Positions 36,690-45,118 of a stretch of DNA of 64,000 bases are shown here, piece by piece (position 1 is the first letter of the stretch; every line of letters begins with the position of its first letter). A program made the translations under genes and the position numbers. Under the pieces are notes generated by a model. That model made no database searches, was not told the DNA's origin, and was given only the letters and a program-made list of their open reading frames with translations. This DNA is from Sphingobacteriaceae bacterium (GTDB lineage Bacteria > Bacteroidota > Bacteroidia > Sphingobacteriales > Sphingobacteriaceae), in the NCBI GenBank assembly GCA_017745075.1, contig JAGIAD010000003.1, positions 186,001 through 250,000 on the forward strand, given 5' to 3'.

Positions 36690-37625
36690 TTATATCACAT
36701 TAATATTGTTAGAGGTAAAAACCTTATCATGATCATCGATTACGATACAGGCCACTTGTTTAATTTGGTTAATCAGCTCGAGTCCAACCTTTACCCCCAT
36801 TACCACAACCGGTGTGGCCAGGGCATCTGCCAACTCAGCACTCGGACAGATAATACTCACACTCTTCACGCCACTTACCGGCAGCCCTGTTTTGGGATCA
36901 ATTGTATGAGAATAGCGTTTTCCACCGATAGTAACATATTTTTCATAACTCCCCGAAGTGGCGATCGCCATATTGCTGATCTTAAGCGAAGAAAATGGCC
37001 TGTTGGTCTGTTCCGGATCGGCAATACCTACTGTCCACGGATGGCCGTTAGGCTGTGTACCCCACGTAATCAGGTCACCCGCAGCATTCACGATTCCGCT
37101 GTTTATTCCCATTTGCTGTAGAATGAGTTTGGCTTTATCAGCTGCGTAACCTTTTCCGATTCCGCCAAATCCAATCCTCATACCTTTTTTTTTGAGCAAA
37201 ACGGTCGAGCGTGCCTTATCCAATAGTATATTCCTGTAGTCAATAAGCCCAACAGAGGCCAGAGCGGCCGCTTCATCAGGCAAACTGGTCATATTTTGAT
37301 CGAAATTCCAAAGCCGCTTATCTATTGATCCGTAGGTAATATCAAAAGCACCGTCGGTAATTTCTGATATTTTGATGGAACGCTCAATTAGGCCTATCAC
37401 TTCCTCATCTACCTTTACAGCCTTTAAACCAGCATTTTCATTGATCAGACTGGTCTGGCTAAAATCGCTGAAAGTGGTTAGCAGATATTCTATTCTCCTC
37501 ACCTCGGCTATTGCAGCATCTATCGCGATATTACCTTTTTCAATGTTTTCGGCAATCACAGTAAACTCAAAGCGGTTTCCCATGAGCTTAAGTATCCGGT
37601 TTACAGAAACAGGTTTAGCCATCAT
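36690..37625 (-). CDS. apbE: FAD:protein FMN transferase (ApbE)
   Basis: The 311-residue protein shows the ApbE landmarks GGIGKGYAADKA near residue 152, NAAGDLITWGTQP, SGSYEKYVTIGGKRYSHTIDP (landmark YSHTIDPKTGLPV) and ADALATPVVVMG. ApbE moves FMN from FAD onto a Thr/Ser of exported proteins. No clear signal peptide is visible at this start, so either the start is misjudged or a cytoplasmic form is made. I do not find a clear acceptor motif (D..SGAT type) in the neighbouring proteins, so its target is open. It lies between thioredoxin and DUF4266 genes with gaps of 4 and 2 bp. Confidence 0.93.
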   Translation of the reverse strand: MMAKPVSVNRILKLMGNRFEFTVIAENIEKGNIAIDAAIAEVRRIEYLLTTFSDFSQTSLINENAGLKAVKVDEEVIGLIERSIKISEITDGAFDITYGSIDKRLWNFDQNMTSLPDEAAALASVGLIDYRNILLDKARSTVLLKKKGMRIGFGGIGKGYAADKAKLILQQMGINSGIVNAAGDLITWGTQPNGHPWTVGIADPEQTNRPFSSLKISNMAIATSGSYEKYVTIGGKRYSHTIDPKTGLPVSGVKSVSIICPSAELADALATPVVVMGVKVGLELINQIKQVACIVIDDHDKVFTSNNINVI

Positions 37626-37629
37626 GAAG

Positions 37630-38058
37630 TTATTTTTTTAATTTTTCGATCTCTGCAACGAAAGCCTGTGCACTCTCCCCCGGGAAACCATCCCAGCTTT
37701 TAAGTACCTTCCCATTTTCATCTACTAAAACGGTAAAAGGAAACTTGCCGTCCTTATTGTACAGTTCGGCCAATGATTCATTAAGTCTGACCTGCTCTTT
37801 TGGAAGCTGGTTTTTCTTCATTCTCGGAAAATCTGCTCTTACAAGTAGCAGATTGGCAGCGGCGTATTTTTCAAAGTCTTCAGATTCCAGAATCTCTTTG
37901 CGTAAACGGATACACGGGCCACACCAATCGGAGCCCGAGAAATTAATCAGGATCTGTTTATGCGTAAGCTTTGCTTGTTTTTGTGCTTCTGAAAAATTCC
38001 CCATCCATATTGCCGGAACAGCGAAAAGCCCTAAAAGAGCAACAAAAAGTAATTTCAT
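37630..38058 (-). CDS. Exported thioredoxin-fold protein
   Basis: A short signal peptide (LLFVALLGLFAVPAIW) precedes a thioredoxin fold with active site WCGPC near residue 46 and the cis-Pro segment FPFTVLVDENGKVL. It has 142 residues, the size of a single-domain thioredoxin with a signal. It should reduce or isomerise disulfides outside the cytoplasm, perhaps of the cysteine-rich DUF4266 protein encoded in the same operon. The gene is 15 bp downstream of the small Rieske-like remnant. Confidence 0.9.
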   Translation of the reverse strand: MKLLFVALLGLFAVPAIWMGNFSEAQKQAKLTHKQILINFSGSDWCGPCIRLRKEILESEDFEKYAAANLLLVRADFPRMKKNQLPKEQVRLNESLAELYNKDGKFPFTVLVDENGKVLKSWDGFPGESAQAFVAEIEKLKK

Positions 38059-38073
38059 AACTAAGAATAATTT

Positions 38074-38220
38074 TTAAAGTAGTACCTGTAAGCTGGGTAT
38101 TGTAAGGCCAATGGTATAAGAAGAGCTATTGATGTTAGCCTTCTTACAGTTTATGCAGTTCATCAGGGCAAGGGCTGCTGCACTCATTCTAATGTTGTTA
38201 AGCAAATCTTTTCTATCCAT
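38074..38220 (-). pseudogene. Short remnant resembling the N-terminus of a Rieske-type protein
   Basis: The 48-codon frame from the ATG at 38220 reads MDRKDLLNN, SAAALALMNCINCKKAN, then YTIGLTIPSLQVLL and a stop. This is like the signal region and first strand (FTLDLS.P.N..L) of small exported Rieske 2Fe-2S proteins of Bacteroidota, but the iron-sulfur domain is absent: the thioredoxin gene starts 15 bp later. It may be a truncated gene kept as the operon's first frame, or a genuine small protein. The open frame extends up to 38295, but the predicted transcript start and the sequence favour 38220. Confidence 0.4.
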
Positions 38221-38409
38221 ATTCTTTTTACAGTTAAGATGATAATTCAATGGAATATTCAACAAAAACACTGGTATATAAGCGTATAGCATCAACCCGG
38301 CTATGTTGTAAAAATCCTTGAGTAAAAATTCTATCTATAAAAAGGTTTTAAGATTCCGGATCCCAGTTGTCCTTTATCCAGAAATGCGGATAAAAACGAC
38401 CATTTGTAA

Positions 38410-38444
38410 CAAAACTATATGCAAAGTCTGAAGACATTCTGAAG
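38410..38444 (-). promoter_or_regulatory. Promoter with tandem TGAAG boxes, ApbE operon
   Basis: The minus strand has a perfect -7 element TAGTTTTG (38417-38410). In plus-strand reading, TGAAG occurs at 38429 and 38440 within TCTGAAGACATTCTGAAGTTTT, an 11-bp direct repeat that covers the place of the -33 element. The same arrangement, with boxes 12 and 23 bp from the -7 element, precedes the response-regulator gene at 41125. It is the likely binding site of that OmpR-type regulator. Confidence 0.75.
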
Positions 38445-38524
38445 TTTTGAGATAAAATCTGTTAAATATTGTTAATAATGAGTTAGAGATTAAGAAATAA
38501 AAAATTACAGATGAATCACTCCAT

Positions 38525-39196
38525 TTAGTTCTGTTCGCCTCCATTGATCATATCGGAGATAATTCCTTTCCCATCCTTTCGCTCAGCAAGAAATACACCC
38601 ACAATATGGACGGCAATAAAACCCAATATAAGGTACATGCAGAAACCATGAAACTCTTTTATACTGTGATTGATATTTTCAGGGATGCCGGTATAATCTT
38701 CGAAGGCTAGCAATAAGCCGGTAACAGCCATAATTAATAACAAAAGATAAAAAATGAGATAAAGCCCTTTTACTACCAGTTCGTGCTTTGCTGCTTCACG
38801 CTCTTTTTTTAAGATAAAATAAGCCTGATAAGCTTTTTTAAGCTTCGGAATTATTCTTTTTGCGGGAGGCAGAAAAAATTCAGCAATCAACCTGAAAAGA
38901 AAAAGTGCTGCAAGGGCATAGCCAAAATAAATGTGTATACCCCAAACCTGATCTTCCAGGCCATGTGTTACCGCACTTGCCTGCTTATCGCTTACAGCTG
39001 CTCCGGCATTCATCAGTTCGCTCTTTACAAAGCTACGCTGCGCCCGATCGAACAGCGTGGAGTTGATGAGCACGGTGAATAGTGATCCGGAAATGACAAT
39101 GAAATTTGCCCAGTGCCAGAAACGTGTGGAAGAGGCATATTTCTTTCCTTTTTTAATTTCTCCAATTTCATGATTGGCAGGTTCGATAATGGCCAT
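38525..39196 (-). CDS. Cytochrome b561-like membrane protein (Ni/Fe-hydrogenase b-type family)
   Basis: Four membrane segments can be seen, with candidate haem-ligand histidines in RFWHWANFIVI (near residue 28), WGIHIYFGYALAA (near 90), IKEFHGFCMYLILGF (near 183) and FIAVHIVGVFL (near 197). This is the pattern of diheme b-type cytochromes that pass electrons from the quinone pool to exported partners. The gene starts 2 bp after the histidine-kinase gene, so it is the third gene of that operon and a likely functional partner of the ApbE operon next to it. Confidence 0.88.
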   Translation of the reverse strand: MAIIEPANHEIGEIKKGKKYASSTRFWHWANFIVISGSLFTVLINSTLFDRAQRSFVKSELMNAGAAVSDKQASAVTHGLEDQVWGIHIYFGYALAALFLFRLIAEFFLPPAKRIIPKLKKAYQAYFILKKEREAAKHELVVKGLYLIFYLLLLIMAVTGLLLAFEDYTGIPENINHSIKEFHGFCMYLILGFIAVHIVGVFLAERKDGKGIISDMINGGEQN

Positions 39197-39197
39197 G

Positions 39198-40451
39198 TTA
39201 ATGTTTAAATGTTATAGTGAAAGTGTGCAGATCGTGATGATAGTTATAACTTAGCAGGTAATGCTGGCGGTTACAGATTTGTTTGAGTATGGCAAGCCCC
39301 AAACCTGTACCTTCGGAAGCATTGTCCTTATAAAAACGATCGAATATTTTCTCTGGATCAAGTGCCGGGTTATGGCCAGTATTAGCAAATACAATTTTCT
39401 CTGCATCCAAACTAATCTCAATCTTTCCGCCGTCATAATTATGACGGATAACGTTACTAAATAGATTGTTGATCAGTATTTCTAGAAGTTGCCGACTTGC
39501 AACAATGGTCACATCGGCCAAAACAGATTCTACATTTAGGTTCCGTTCGTTGATAAGCTCCTTAAAATAAATGTATTTCTCTTCAATAAGCGCCTTTAGA
39601 TTAATATTTTCCTCATCTTTCAATAAATTATTATCGATTTTAACCAGGAGCAATAGTGACTGGTTAAGTTTAGTTAAGCGTGAAGTTGCCTTATACAGTT
39701 CAATCAGCGTTTCTCCGTCTTCCTTGCCCAGAACATTTGACTGGAGCATATTATCAAGCTTCGAATTGATTACGGCAAGAGGTGTCATCATTTCATGCGA
39801 TGCGTTTTCGGTAAACAGCTTAATCTCGTTATAATCCGATTTTACCTTGCCAGAAAGCTCAACTAATACCTGATTCAATTGCCTGAATTCTGAAACCGGC
39901 ATTTCAACAGGTTTGTAAGGCCTTTCGTGATTGATATTAAATGCCGTAATATTTTTCAGCAGCTGCTCAAAGGGCTTCCAGATTTTTCTAAGCAAAATCC
40001 GGTTCACGAGAAGAACCAATGCAAAAAGCAGCACTACAGGAATCAGAATAATCAGGCAGATGTTCCGGATCTGTTCCTGACGTTCAAACTTTGAGGCGAT
40101 TACCAGTACCTGGTAGGGCTGCCCCATAAGTTCAAATTCTGTTTTAAGGTACCTTGCAGTCTCCCTACGGTGCTTTACAGGGTTATAGAATACGGTATCT
40201 GCGTAGCTGCTGGAAGGAAAAGCCTTTTCTATTTTTTTGTATTGAACAATAAGATCCTCAAACTCGTGTGGCTGATAAAAATTCCCTTTTGAAGAATATT
40301 CTTTCACCTCCATAACCTCTTCTACCAGATCGTGGTCGATTTGTTGATCAAGATAGTAACCCAGCATCCAGTAAAAAAGGAATCCTATCAACAGTAATCC
40401 GAAAAGGCTAATGACAATTAATATGCGGTTATATCTGGCAAATAATTTCAT
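39198..40451 (-). CDS. Sensor histidine kinase
   Basis: Two membrane segments (about residues 9-33 and 130-153) bracket a periplasmic loop of roughly 95 residues. The kinase core has the H-box ENASHEMMTPLAVI near residue 217, an N-box LINNLFSNVIRHN and the G-box GTGLGLAIL near 385. It is 417 residues long. The start overlaps the response-regulator stop by 4 bases (ATGA), so the two are translationally coupled. The signal is unknown; the neighbours suggest envelope redox state or a related stress. Confidence 0.93.
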   Translation of the reverse strand: MKLFARYNRILIVISLFGLLLIGFLFYWMLGYYLDQQIDHDLVEEVMEVKEYSSKGNFYQPHEFEDLIVQYKKIEKAFPSSSYADTVFYNPVKHRRETARYLKTEFELMGQPYQVLVIASKFERQEQIRNICLIILIPVVLLFALVLLVNRILLRKIWKPFEQLLKNITAFNINHERPYKPVEMPVSEFRQLNQVLVELSGKVKSDYNEIKLFTENASHEMMTPLAVINSKLDNMLQSNVLGKEDGETLIELYKATSRLTKLNQSLLLLVKIDNNLLKDEENINLKALIEEKYIYFKELINERNLNVESVLADVTIVASRQLLEILINNLFSNVIRHNYDGGKIEISLDAEKIVFANTGHNPALDPEKIFDRFYKDNASEGTGLGLAILKQICNRQHYLLSYNYHHDLHTFTITFKH

Positions 40452-41125
40452 AAGGCCGTAAATTTGTAACCGACGCCATAAACCGATTGAAAGTAATCAA
40501 TGCTACCAGCATCAGTCAATTTTTTTCTGATATTCTTGATGTGTGTATAAATAAAGTCAAAACTATCTGCCATGTCCGAATCATCACCCCATATATGCTC
40601 TACAGCCGCAGATTTGGAAATTACTTTTCCTTTATTTGCTACAAAATAAAGCAAGAGATCAAATTCCTTTTTGGTCATATATACTACTTTGCCATTTACA
40701 GATACTTCTTTAGCATCAAGGTCTATTCTAATTTCATTAAATTCAATAAGTTTCTCGCCATGCGCACTTTTTCTGCGTACAACTGCAACTATCCTGGCAT
40801 TGAGTTCGGAAAGGTGAAAAGGCTTAATCAGGTAATCATCCGCGCCAAGGGTTAAACCTTGTATCTTTTGATCAAGTGAATTTTTCGCGGAAATGATAAT
40901 TACCCCTTCAGCCCTGTTCATTCTTTTAAGATAATTTAATATCTGAAGCCCCTCTCCATCAGGCAAGGTAAGATCCAGAAGTATACAATCATACTCATAA
41001 GAACCCAAACGCTCATATGCCTGGGCATAAGTTGAAGCCATACTACAGAGATTACCTTCGGCCATAAGGTATTGGGCTATATTACGCTGCAGGCCAAGCT
41101 CGTCTTCAATAATGAGGATTTTCAT
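40448..41125 (-). CDS. OmpR-type response regulator
   Basis: The start at 41125 (MKILIIEDE) is chosen because it fits the family and because the predicted -7 element at 41132-41139 lies inside the longer frame that begins at 41146. The receiver domain has acidic residues Glu7/Asp8, phospho-acceptor Asp51 (ILLDLTLPDGEG) and Lys near 101 (LIKPF). The C-terminal winged helix includes YMTKKEFDLLLYFVANKG and the ending YFQSVYGVGYKF. It probably binds the tandem TGAAG boxes in front of its own gene and of the ApbE operon. Confidence 0.94.
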   Translation of the reverse strand: MKILIIEDELGLQRNIAQYLMAEGNLCSMASTYAQAYERLGSYEYDCILLDLTLPDGEGLQILNYLKRMNRAEGVIIISAKNSLDQKIQGLTLGADDYLIKPFHLSELNARIVAVVRRKSAHGEKLIEFNEIRIDLDAKEVSVNGKVVYMTKKEFDLLLYFVANKGKVISKSAAVEHIWGDDSDMADSFDFIYTHIKNIRKKLTDAGSIDYFQSVYGVGYKFTAL

Positions 41126-41131
41126 AATAGA

Positions 41132-41166
41132 CAAATATGATATCAAATATTGAAGACATTTTGAAG
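41132..41166 (-). promoter_or_regulatory. Promoter with tandem TGAAG boxes, two-component operon
   Basis: The minus strand has CATATTTG (41139-41132; one base from TAnnTTTG). In plus-strand reading TGAAG occurs at 41151 and 41162 within ATTGAAGACATTTTGAAGTTTA, almost the same 20-base block as at 38427. Box distances to the -7 element (12 and 23 bp) are identical in both promoters. The transcript would start within a few bases of the ATG at 41125, giving a nearly leaderless mRNA. Confidence 0.72.
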
Positions 41167-41377
41167 TTTAATAAAAAGACTTAGCTATTAAGATACAATA
41201 TTATTTTTGAATAGAGGTCCATGACTGTAAGTAAATCTTTTTAAAGTCAGATTCAATTTTTGATAGAAAAATTTATTGCATGAACAAGCGTACTTAACAG
41301 TAGATATGATTTTTAAAAAATCATATTTTTTTTAAGGATATTGCTTTACTCGGCATCTTTTTTGTTACAAAGCGTGT

Positions 41378-41527
41378 ATGAAAAGGAATGATATAATCAG
41401 TGCGCTCTTAGGTATGTTGATTATGGCCATCACTTATTGGCTGCTATTTTACAAGTTCTCTACCCCTAAAGAACGTAAAGAAGTGAGAATATCCTCTTCA
41501 GCACCGCCTTCAAAAAACTTAGAATAA
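41378..41527 (+). CDS. Possible small single-pass membrane protein, 49 aa
   Basis: The frame reads MKRNDIISALLGMLIMAITYWLL-type sequence: a positive N-terminus, one hydrophobic helix (residues 6-26) and a charged, serine-rich tail (KERKEVRISSSAPPS). It is followed by an AT-rich hairpin with a T-run at 41586. Small membrane proteins of this kind are common and poorly conserved. No homologue is recognised, so it may or may not be expressed. Confidence 0.4.
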   Translation: MKRNDIISALLGMLIMAITYWLLFYKFSTPKERKEVRISSSAPPSKNLE

Positions 41528-41585
41528 TCATCCCAATTGATCTTAATCTTAAATTTTATCCTGGAATAAAATTGATTGCGAAAAT

Positions 41586-41622
41586 AAAAACTATAAATTC
41601 TATAGTTTTTATAGTTTTTTTG
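41586..41622 (+). terminator. AT-rich hairpin with T-run
   Basis: AAAAACTATA and TATAGTTTTT form a 10-bp stem around AATTC, followed by ATAG and a run of seven T. It could terminate the 49-codon gene upstream. The stem is weak because it is nearly all A/T. Confidence 0.45.
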
Positions 41623-41633
41623 AGAATTATTTT

Positions 41634-41641
41634 TATATTTG
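41634..41641 (+). promoter_or_regulatory. -7 element TATATTTG before the Cys-rich leader
   Basis: TATATTTG matches TAnnTTTG exactly. No clear TTG lies 20 bases upstream, which may mean an activator is needed. Transcription would start near 41649, about 31 bases before the 18-codon leader frame and about 320 bases before susC at 41970. Confidence 0.5.
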
Positions 41642-41679
41642 CCCAAACATGTTGAATAACATTAAAGCTTATTAAAAAT

Positions 41680-41736
41680 ATGATGCCCAATCTATTTATT
41701 TTTTCTTTGCCAGTGTGTCCTTCCTGTTGTTGCTAA
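41680..41736 (+). CDS. Cysteine-rich leader peptide (18 codons, ends CPSCCC)
   Basis: The frame encodes MMPNLFIFSLPVCPSCCC then TAA. Four of the last six codons are cysteine (TGT, TGT, TGT, TGC), placed right before the stop. It lies just after a perfect -7 element and 48 bases before a terminator-like hairpin, upstream of susC of PUL 4. This is the layout of an amino-acid attenuator: ribosome pausing at Cys codons when charged Cys-tRNA is scarce would change leader folding. Cys-rich leader peptides that control sulfur-related genes are known in other bacteria. The function here is inferred from position and codons. Confidence 0.6.
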   Translation: MMPNLFIFSLPVCPSCCC

Positions 41737-41783
41737 TACGGCAGCGCTCATCAAACTATTTTCCATAAAACAATTACTGGCCT

Positions 41784-41814
41784 AAGGCTAAATGCAGAAG
41801 TGTAGCCTTTTTTA
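41784..41814 (+). terminator. Terminator-like hairpin in the PUL 4 leader
   Basis: AAGGCTA and TAGCCTT form a 7-bp stem with a 12-base loop, followed by a run of T. It lies between the Cys-rich leader frame (stop 41736) and susC (41970), so it would cut transcription before susC unless prevented. A second GC-rich hairpin follows at 41859-41878 (CCGACAGGG / CCCTGCCGG). Confidence 0.6.
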
Positions 41815-41969
41815 AACAAACTTACAAAATGAGATAGCGTCTATTATAAAAAACAAAACCGACAGGGAAGCCCTGCCGGATATTATTCGATAACCAGCGT
41901 AACGCCAATCACTTCTGGTCATCAAGTTTTACTAACAATTCAAATCATTAAATAAAACTGCATAAATAT

Positions 41970-44900
41970 ATGGAAAAATCTGTCCATAGAAAAAAACTGG
42001 CCGTCAGGCTAGTGTTATTTCTTGCCATTGCCATGCTTACTAAAAACGCGAGGGCGCAGCAGGAAAACACTCCAATCATTAATTCAACCTTAATAGGATC
42101 AGTAAAAGATTCGATAACCAAACAACCTATAGGCAATGTGGTTTTGTCTATAAAAGGAACTACGCATGCCGTAACCAGCGCACCCGACGGAAGCTTTTCA
42201 TTCCGTACCGGTCAAAAATTCCCTTATACCCTTATTGTAAGTTTTATCGGTTACCAAACCAAAGAGATTTTGGTGGATGGGAGTCCGATTACCATTTTAT
42301 TGGCAGAAAAAACAAGTAGCCTGAATGATGTAGTGGTAATGGGCTATGGCAGCCAGAAAAAAAGCGATGTAACCGGATCAGTAGCCTCGGTTTCTAAAAA
42401 TTTGCTGGCACAGCCTGCTGCAAGTTTTGATAATATGCTACAGGGTGGTGTTTCAGGCATTGGCGTAACACAAAATTCCGGGCAACCAGGCGGAACAGCA
42501 ACAGTAAGGATCAGGGGTGGTAATTCCATCTCCTTTGGAAATGCACCACTCTACGTTATAGATGGTTTTATTGTATACAACAACAACGACAATGTTAACG
42601 TTGGTTCCATCGGTACCAGTTCAAATGCACTCTCTACGATCAACCCAAGCGATATCGAATCGGTAGAAGTATTAAAAGATGCCTCGGCAACTGCCATTTA
42701 CGGTTCAAGAGGAGCCAATGGGGTAATTATCATCACCACCAAAAAAGGGAAGAAAGGTGTAAACAATGTAAATTACAGCACCTATTATGGCACGCAAAGG
42801 GTTGTCAGAAAGCTGAATTTATTAAATGGCAGCCAGTGGGCAGCATTAATAAATGACATTAATACGAGCGATGGCGTAGCCAAAACCTACACCGATGCAC
42901 AGATCGCTGCATTTGGTGCCGGATCAGACTGGCAAGGATCGGCATTAAGCAGCGCGCCAATTTTTAATCATGAACTTTCTGTTTCAGGAGGAGATGAAAA
43001 GTCGAGGTATTTAATTTCCGGTAATTATTTTAAGCAGGATGGTGTAATCACTAATTCGGGTTATGAAAGGTATTCGGCCAGAATAAACTATGAGAAAGAT
43101 ATTTCTGAAAAATTTAAAGTTACCGCCAATTTTTTCGGGAGCAGATCGATAGAGAATAAGCTGTCGGGAAGCGCCTACAACAGCATTAACTTTAGCAATG
43201 CCTATGCAAGCCTAATCCTCACTGCTCCTATTGCCCAAATCAAAAATGCCGATGGCAGTTATAACACCAGTAATCCTTTAAACGCTACACCAACCAATCC
43301 GCTGCAAGATATAGCAGCCACTGCCAATCAAAATACGTTAAACCGCATATTAGGCAATGCCGCTGCAGAATATAAAATTTTAAAAGAACTGACGTTAAAG
43401 GTGACTGCCGGGGTAGATATCCTGAATACGAATCAACAATACTACGCTCCTTCCTTCACCGCTTCGCCAGCAGGGGCATCAACCGGCTACGCTACCAAAG
43501 GTTATGCTGCGCTCGGTTCGGGCAATGCACTGAGCTGGCTGAATGAAAATACCCTGACATACAACCATACTTTTGCTGAAAAACATTTTTTAAATGCACT
43601 TGTAGGCTATAGCACGCAATACGAAAACGGAAAATCTTTTACCACATCTGCGCAGCAGTTTCCGAATGATTTAACCACGTTTGATAATTTATCGTATGCG
43701 GGCATTGCCAACCTGCCCAGCTCAGCTGCACACAGCTCTAGCCTGAATTCAGTTTTGGCACGTATCAATTATTCTTACCTGCACCGTTACAATATTACGC
43801 TATCTGAAAGAGCTGATGGTTCATCCAAGCTTGGTAAAGAAAACAAATGGGGCTTCTTTTCTTCTGTAGGCGTTTCGTGGAATGTAAATGATGAGGAATT
43901 TTTCAAGTCCTTGCAAAATGTAGTGAACAACTTTAAGATCCGCTTAAGCGCAGGGCAAACCGGAAATTCGGAAATCCCACCATACAGTTCGCTTTCTTCC
44001 TTATCGCCCAGCAATTATTACCTGGGAGGCAAATTGGTTACCGGGATATCTCCTGTCCAGATTGCAAACCCAGACCTAAAGTGGGAAACCACCACCCAGT
44101 ATAATGCCGGCCTGGATTTGGGATTTTTAAACAACCGCATTTCTGTTACTTTCGATGTTTACAGCAAAAAAACCACCGATTTATTGCTTAATGTGCCATT
44201 GCCATTATACACCGGTTATGCCAGTGCTTTAAAAAATATCGGAAGCGTATCCAATCGTGGTATTGAACTTTCTTTAAATACAGAAAATATTAAAACACCG
44301 GGTTTTAACTGGAAAAGTACGATCATTTTTAGTGCGAACAGAAATAAAGTGCTCAATTTGGGCGAAAATGTAAAAAGTTTCTTCCCGGTGGCACCAACCG
44401 GACAGGTATCGCCTGTAATAGTTCAGGTGGGTTTACCTGTGGGCACATTTTGGGGCTATAATACCAACGGACTTTTAACCAGTGCCGATCTTAGCAACGG
44501 CACCCCATTATTGGGCGGTGTGCCACAACAGGTGGGCGATACGAAATATGTGGATACCAACCAGGACGGGATTATAACCACCGCCGACAAACACAGCCTC
44601 GGCAGTGCACAGCCGAAGTTTACGGGCAGTTTAAGCAATACTTTTAATTATAAGGGTTTAGACCTGTCGATATTCTTTCAGGGTTCTTACGGCAACAGGG
44701 TATTTAATTTATTGCAGCAGAGCTTAGAACGGCCAACGCTTACCCAAAATGCTTCGGCCACGCTTTTAGACCGCTGGACACCGCAAAACCAAGGTGCGGT
44801 TATTCCCCGGGTAACCAATTCGCCAGTACCTCAGGTAACTGACCGCCTGATAGAAGATGCCTCGTATCTGAAGCTTAAAAACGTTTCATTAGGCTACACT

Positions 44901-45104
44901 TTCAAAACTGAATGGGCAAACAGGATCAGGCTAAAAAATTTAAGGCTTTATATATCTGCCCAAAATCTATTCACAATTACAAATTATACCGGTCTCGATC
45001 CGGAAGTGAATTTTTACGATAACGATAATACGAAACAGGGAATCGACTTTGGGACTTACCCAGCCACAAGGACCTTTTTGGCAGGTTTATCCATCACCCT
45101 ATAA
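41970..45104 (+). CDS. SusC/RagA TonB-linked transporter without STN domain (PUL 4)
   Basis: After a signal peptide (LVLFLAIAMLTKNARAQ) come the carboxypeptidase-regulatory-like domain (LIGSVKDSITKQPIGNVVLS), the plug (VMGYGSQKKSDVTGSVASVS) and a barrel ending GLSITL. At 1044 residues it is shorter than the other three in the window, mainly because the STN domain is absent. It is the first full gene after a Cys-rich leader peptide and attenuator-like hairpin, so it may import a sulfur-containing compound rather than an ordinary glycan. That last point is inference. Confidence 0.95.
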   Translation: MEKSVHRKKLAVRLVLFLAIAMLTKNARAQQENTPIINSTLIGSVKDSITKQPIGNVVLSIKGTTHAVTSAPDGSFSFRTGQKFPYTLIVSFIGYQTKEILVDGSPITILLAEKTSSLNDVVVMGYGSQKKSDVTGSVASVSKNLLAQPAASFDNMLQGGVSGIGVTQNSGQPGGTATVRIRGGNSISFGNAPLYVIDGFIVYNNNDNVNVGSIGTSSNALSTINPSDIESVEVLKDASATAIYGSRGANGVIIITTKKGKKGVNNVNYSTYYGTQRVVRKLNLLNGSQWAALINDINTSDGVAKTYTDAQIAAFGAGSDWQGSALSSAPIFNHELSVSGGDEKSRYLISGNYFKQDGVITNSGYERYSARINYEKDISEKFKVTANFFGSRSIENKLSGSAYNSINFSNAYASLILTAPIAQIKNADGSYNTSNPLNATPTNPLQDIAATANQNTLNRILGNAAAEYKILKELTLKVTAGVDILNTNQQYYAPSFTASPAGASTGYATKGYAALGSGNALSWLNENTLTYNHTFAEKHFLNALVGYSTQYENGKSFTTSAQQFPNDLTTFDNLSYAGIANLPSSAAHSSSLNSVLARINYSYLHRYNITLSERADGSSKLGKENKWGFFSSVGVSWNVNDEEFFKSLQNVVNNFKIRLSAGQTGNSEIPPYSSLSSLSPSNYYLGGKLVTGISPVQIANPDLKWETTTQYNAGLDLGFLNNRISVTFDVYSKKTTDLLLNVPLPLYTGYASALKNIGSVSNRGIELSLNTENIKTPGFNWKSTIIFSANRNKVLNLGENVKSFFPVAPTGQVSPVIVQVGLPVGTFWGYNTNGLLTSADLSNGTPLLGGVPQQVGDTKYVDTNQDGIITTADKHSLGSAQPKFTGSLSNTFNYKGLDLSIFFQGSYGNRVFNLLQQSLERPTLTQNASATLLDRWTPQNQGAVIPRVTNSPVPQVTDRLIEDASYLKLKNVSLGYTFKTEWANRIRLKNLRLYISAQNLFTITNYTGLDPEVNFYDNDNTKQGIDFGTYPATRTFLAGLSITL

Positions 45105-45118
45105 ATTATAATGTACAG

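Noticed and set aside
38525..39196. Possible flavinylation site (AAVSDKQASAVTHG) in the cytochrome b561-like protein
   Set aside because: It does not fit the D..(S/T)GA(T/S) acceptor pattern; the similarity is only a Ser/Ala-rich loop.
41859..41878. GC-rich hairpin before susC of PUL 4 as the main terminator
   Set aside because: No T-run follows (GATATTATTCG); it is more likely a structural part of the leader, so the hairpin at 41784 is preferred.
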